From Turbatrix aceti (Eukaryota; Nematoda; Chromadorea; Rhabditida; Panagrolaimidae): a DNA stretch of 64,000 nt. The translations under genes and the position numbers were made by a program. The notes beneath the pieces are model-generated. The model had not been told where the DNA came from. It was given only the letters and a program-made list of their open reading frames with translations, and did no database searches. The stretch lies in assembly GCA_963969345.1 (NCBI GenBank), contig OZ017766.1, positions 12,648,001 to 12,712,000 on the forward strand. The letters are read 5' to 3'. Within the stretch, counting starts at the first letter, position 1. Each line of letters opens with the position of its first letter. Positions 62,001 through 64,000 of this stretch are shown here, one piece after another.

Positions 62001-64000
62001 GGTGCCCAGCAGCTTCGCATAATCAACTCCGGCCAGCAGGAGAGGCTAACAGCCCGCCACGAAAACGGGACAGAAGCCCTGCGGTTAGGCCTTCTGGAGA
62101 GATAAGAAAGTTATCAGAAGCCTCTGCAACATCTCGACATCAAGAGCAATTTTTTTTTGTGGTTCTGAATAATAATTTTGTATTGTAAAAAAATTAATGG
62201 ATTCTTGTATTATAAATAAATTGAGCTAAAAATCAGTCGATAATAAGGGGATGGGGGGGGCAAAACAATAATCAGTGCATGCATCCCCGCGGTTTCGGTG
62301 TGCATCCCCGCGGTTTCGGTGTGCATCCCCGCATTTCAGCAGGCGTGCAGCATGGGGAAATGCAGGGATGCTCGACCAAAGCGCGGGGATGCTCGACAAA
62401 AGCGCGGGGATGTGCGACAAAAGCGCAGGGATGGTTGGGGTGACTCCATCCCTGCGGTTTTGGTGTGCATCCCTGCATTTTGTCAGGCCTGTGTACGCGA
62501 TCATCCATCCTGCCAGGATCGCCATTTGTTACCGAGGAAAAGGTTGGTCGGTGGTGGGACTTGAACCCACGACTGGTCGCTATCCGGGCGCCTGCTCTAA
62601 CCACTGAGCTACACCAACGCAACTCTCTTCCTCAGTTGGGGCGCTGGTATATGCACACGTAACAGTAGCAAATGTTCTAGAACAAATATACGGCAAATTT
62701 TCGTTGGAAGACGCGTACTGCTGTATGTCAAACAACAAAGAATTGGCAAAACAGATTCACAGTTTGGTGGTCAAAAATAACATCATTGATGCGGATGGAT
62801 ACCTACTGTCACCATCAAAAGCTCAGATACAAGCACTCCATGTACAACTAAAAGCCATCAGTGCTTCCGAGGTACATAATCAAAGAGTAATAGCTGCACT
62901 CACAATAGCTGCAGATAAAAAATGCGAATTTGCGCTGCCGACATTCTTGCGTCCATTTGTGAAACTTCATCTACATGAATTTATCGAAAATTGCAAAAAA
63001 TCCATGCTAATGGACGAGGAATACGAGTACGTTGTCGACATCGATCGTACGGATTCAGGAAAGCAAATTAAGCCAGTTGTAACAATTGTTGATAGTAATA
63101 CAGGCGCGGATCTCCCGACAACACAGTGGAACGGTGGGCTCCATCAATTTCTGCAACTTAAACACGGATGCAGGCTTTCTCCCCTCAGCTTAAAGGCTGT
63201 CTTCGTATCGAATGTCGCATACCTCAAAGGATACAAAGTGATTAATGGCCTTAGTGGAACGCTGGGTTCTATTCACGAAAGCAAGACACTTATCGAATTG
63301 TACGGAGCCGATTTAATCCGAATTCCGACATTCAAACCAAAACAATTCTGTGAGCATGCTCCGGTGCTTGTAACAAATGTAACTGAATGGACCAAAAGTA
63401 TCTACAATGAAATCAACGACCAAATTTTGATCGGAAGATCGTTGCTCATTATTTGCGATTCCATTGCCCAGGCAAAGCAGTTGCACAAAAATTTAATGAA
63501 CACCTACAAAGAAGAAACTGATCCATCAGACTTGCAGAAAGAATGCTTTGAGAATATTGCGACGTATCTTCGAAGTTGCGATGAATTTGATTTTGAAAAG
63601 GGAAAAGAATTACAACCAGGGCACATAATTCTTGCAACTAATCTTGCCGGACGGGGCACGGATATCAAACTTAACAAAGAACTTGTAGTAAGTTCTTTAC
63701 TTTTATTTGGAACCTTCTAAATATTTATAATAATTTGATTTGTAGCAAAACGGCGGACTCCACGTCATTATCGCTTTCATGCCAAAAAATGCACGCATCG
63801 AAGAACAAGCATTTGGCCGAGCTGCGCGCGCAGGGCAACCTGGATCTGCAGAAATAATTGCGTTAATTAAGGAAAAAAACGGAGTAACGCCTTCAATATT
63901 TCAGTTTAAAATGTACCGTGACAACATTGAGGTGCAAAGGCTGACTGAACTTAAGGTGTTCTACGACTATCACACGGAGATCGAAGAACGTTGTCTCGAA
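50063..64000 (+). CDS. Giant SecA-like ATPase with Gly-rich collagen-like region, interrupted by a 6.9-kb insertion; continues past the right edge
   Basis: Exons are 50063-50726, 50781-50972, 51021-51214, 51292-52957, 53004-55745 continued at 62669-63687, and 63746 onward. At least 2,243 residues fall in the window. Phases agree at all introns and across the insertion. Residues 1-300 are helical and Gln/Lys-rich. Residues of about 325-535 contain imperfect Gly-X-Y or GxxG runs ([31 protein letters not shown]). Acidic stretches lie near 590-610 and 1460-1560. The SecA-type motor core follows: HTGEGKS (Walker A, about 1652), [12 protein letters not shown] (Walker B, about 1755), [10 protein letters not shown] (about 2146), then GGLHVI and [12 protein letters not shown]. 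Bacterial SecA drives protein export; such giant eukaryotic relatives are uncharacterised as far as I know. As sequenced, the frame stops at 55783 inside the insertion. Earlier horizontal transfer is possible, but the gene now has nematode-type introns. Confidence 0.85.
55746..55884 (-). repeat. Left terminal direct repeat of the composite insertion
   Basis: 139 bp from TGTTACCGAGG to CACACGTAACA; it differs from the right copy (62527-62664) by about one inserted base. Confidence 0.85.
55766..55838 (-). tRNA. tRNA-like cloverleaf in the left terminal repeat
   Basis: On minus it has TAGCTCAGTGGTTAGAGCA (A box, D arm), the loop CCGGATA, and GTGGGTTCAAGTCCCAC (T arm, B box). It differs from the 56289 copy by an extra T in the acceptor region and a mismatch in the anticodon stem. 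Position 33 is C rather than U, so it is unlikely to be a working tRNA. Confidence 0.45.
55885..56174 (-). other. Coding-like reading frame inside the composite insertion
   Basis: A minus-strand frame opens [16 protein letters not shown] and runs about 95 residues with balanced composition ([30 protein letters not shown]) before entering the terminal repeat. No domain is recognised. It may be a captured exon or the remains of an element protein. Confidence 0.35.
56289..56360 (+). tRNA. tRNA-like cloverleaf, best-paired copy, inside the composite insertion
   Basis: Seventy-two bases fold into a full cloverleaf. The acceptor is GTTGGTG/CACCGAC, the D arm is GCTC/GAGC, the anticodon stem is GGCGC/GCGCC and the T arm is GTGGG/CCCAC. 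The anticodon loop CCGGATA gives GGA if read normally. However, it lacks U33 and the long variable arm of tRNA-Ser, so identity is unclear. Confidence 0.5.
56364..59823. mobile_element. Large foldback element with 9-bp target duplication (MULE-like)
   Basis: The element spans 56373-59814, flanked by CCTTTTCCT at 56364-56372 and 59815-59823. It begins GGGATTACATAGGGAGAACC and ends with its reverse complement. The arms extend inward to about 58.74 kb and from about 59.0 kb once the nested element is removed. It interrupts an inverted copy of the tRNA-containing end sequence (CCAACCTTTTCCT / CGGTAACA). Confidence 0.85.
56680..58242. mobile_element. TA-flanked palindromic element nested in the foldback element (Tc1/mariner-type)
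   Basis: The element spans 56682-58240 with TA at 56680-56681 and 58241-58242. The ends are CAGTGGGGTGCATAAAGATA and its reverse complement. The arms of 644 bp (56682-57325 and 57597-58240) are nearly identical inverted repeats around a loop of about 270 bp. No transposase is visible. The intact opposite arm of the host element confirms the empty site. Confidence 0.88.
59863..60009. mobile_element. 143-bp hairpin MITE with TA duplication
   Basis: GACAGTGGAGTCGTCGACG (from 59865) and its reverse complement (to 60007) form a stem of about 60 bp with a short loop. TA flanks both sides. The matching sequence at the right end of the composite (CGCGTACACAGGCC, near 62492-62505) lacks it, so it is an insertion. 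Confidence 0.8.
60027..60210. repeat. GGGATGC-repeat cluster A
   Basis: Several units of the form GGGATGCACACCAAAACCGC, about 20-27 bp long, occur in both orientations. Confidence 0.7.
60365..61090. repeat. Imperfect palindromic repeat, family shared with 37.3 kb
   Basis: The arms (about 60365-60640 and 60770-61040) carry ATTGAAGGAGGTGT and TCGGAACTTTTTAGAACTT in inverted orientation. Similar blocks occur at 37320-37560 and within the foldback element near 58400. Confidence 0.6.
61364..62130 (+). pseudogene. Exon-like fragments of an unrecognised gene inside the composite insertion
   Basis: 61364-61446 is an open block ([20 protein letters not shown]) between TTTTAG and GTAAGT. Further coding-like blocks occur near 61574-61660 and 61833-61877 ([13 protein letters not shown] before GTGAGT), and at 61904-62105. 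Frames do not join into one clean ORF by eye. A captured and decaying gene fragment is the simplest reading. Confidence 0.35.
62278..62484. repeat. GGGATGC-repeat cluster B
   Basis: Units such as GCATCCCCGCGGTTTCGGTG and GGGATGCTCGACAAAAGCGC are arranged in both orientations, partly inverted relative to cluster A. Confidence 0.7.
62527..62664 (-). repeat. Right terminal direct repeat of the composite insertion
   Basis: 138 bp from TGTTACCGAGG to CACACGTAACA, the counterpart of 55746-55884. Confidence 0.85.
62547..62618 (-). tRNA. tRNA-like cloverleaf in the right terminal repeat
   Basis: It has the same acceptor (GTTGGTG/CACCGAC), D arm and T arm as the 56289 copy, with one mismatch in the anticodon stem. 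C33 again argues against decoding function. Confidence 0.45.

Larger units (their letters stand above)
55742..62668. mobile_element. 6.9-kb composite insertion in the SecA-like gene, GTAG target duplication
   Basis: The insert runs 55746-62664 between direct copies of GTAG (55742-55745 and 62665-62668). It begins TGTTACCGAGGAAAAGG and ends CACACGTAACA, so its termini are inverted (TGTTAC/GTAACA) and also have the TG...CA form of LTRs. Its first 139 and last 138 bases are direct repeats, each with a tRNA-like cloverleaf. Inside are an inverted partial copy of the end sequence, nested foldback elements, a hairpin MITE, two GGGATGC-repeat clusters and exon-like fragments. No transposase or reverse transcriptase is visible, so it is non-autonomous. 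Confidence 0.82.

Noticed and set aside
60027..62484. CRISPR array
   Set aside because: The GGGATGC units are irregular, occur in both orientations, have no uniform spacers, and lie in a eukaryotic mobile element.
55742..62668. Treating the 6.9-kb insertion as an ordinary spliced intron
   Set aside because: Possible donors at 55742 or 55745 with the acceptor AACAG at 62665 would create an immediate TAG stop; target-site duplication explains the boundaries better.

Overview
The window reads as nuclear DNA of a nematode. A cuticle collagen carries the nematode-specific N-terminal domain and an RQKR furin-type site. Introns are small with T-rich ends before AG, several coding starts lie a few bases after a splice acceptor (as in spliced-leader trans-splicing), and the chromatin gene nurf-1 appears as separate N- and C-terminal transcription units, as described in Caenorhabditis. 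The DNA is AT-rich with many A/T runs. I cannot name the species.

Layout. (1) 1-13.5 kb is a tandem cluster of an unrecognised secreted, glycosylated protein family. It holds five complete copies of about 246-250 residues (one on minus at 0.8-1.6 kb, four on plus at 4.8-13.4 kb) and the first codons of a sixth copy on minus at the left edge. One cuticle collagen gene lies inside it (2.1-3.05 kb, minus). Every copy has its own TATA box, and the spacers hold further TATA-bearing modules with a short palindromic element. (2) 14.5-36.3 kb, minus strand, is the nurf-1 region: an N-terminal gene (DDT and PHD, 9 exons, 27.9-36.3 kb), an unrecognised 5-exon gene (22.9-25.0 kb), and a C-terminal gene (two PHD fingers plus a degenerate bromodomain-like tail, 14.5-17.4 kb) with its own TATA promoter. 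(3) 39.4-42.5 kb is a TEX264-like ER membrane protein gene on plus. (4) 42.5-46.4 kb is dominated by a large palindromic repeat. (5) 46.4-64 kb holds an operon-like pair on plus: an unrecognised protein with hydrophobic segments (909 residues once an insertion is discounted), then, 143 bp later, a giant protein (at least 2,243 residues in the window) with Gly-rich collagen-like stretches and a SecA-type ATPase core, running off the right edge.

Both genes of this last pair are broken by mobile DNA inside coding exons. A tRNA-derived SINE (13-bp target duplication) interrupts the first. A 6.9-kb composite element (GTAG duplication; 138-139-bp end repeats, each carrying a tRNA-like cloverleaf) interrupts the second. 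That composite is itself a nest: a 9-bp-TSD foldback element, a TA-flanked palindromic element inside it, and a separate TA-flanked hairpin element. In both genes the reading frame closes exactly when the insertions are discounted. The sequenced allele therefore looks recently disrupted.

How the genes may work together: the two nurf-1 units supply different parts of the NURF chromatin remodeller large subunit. The two genes at 46-64 kb are probably co-transcribed and may act together. The tandem family shares promoter architecture and is probably co-regulated. All exon structures were derived by hand from splice signals and phase consistency, not from transcripts.
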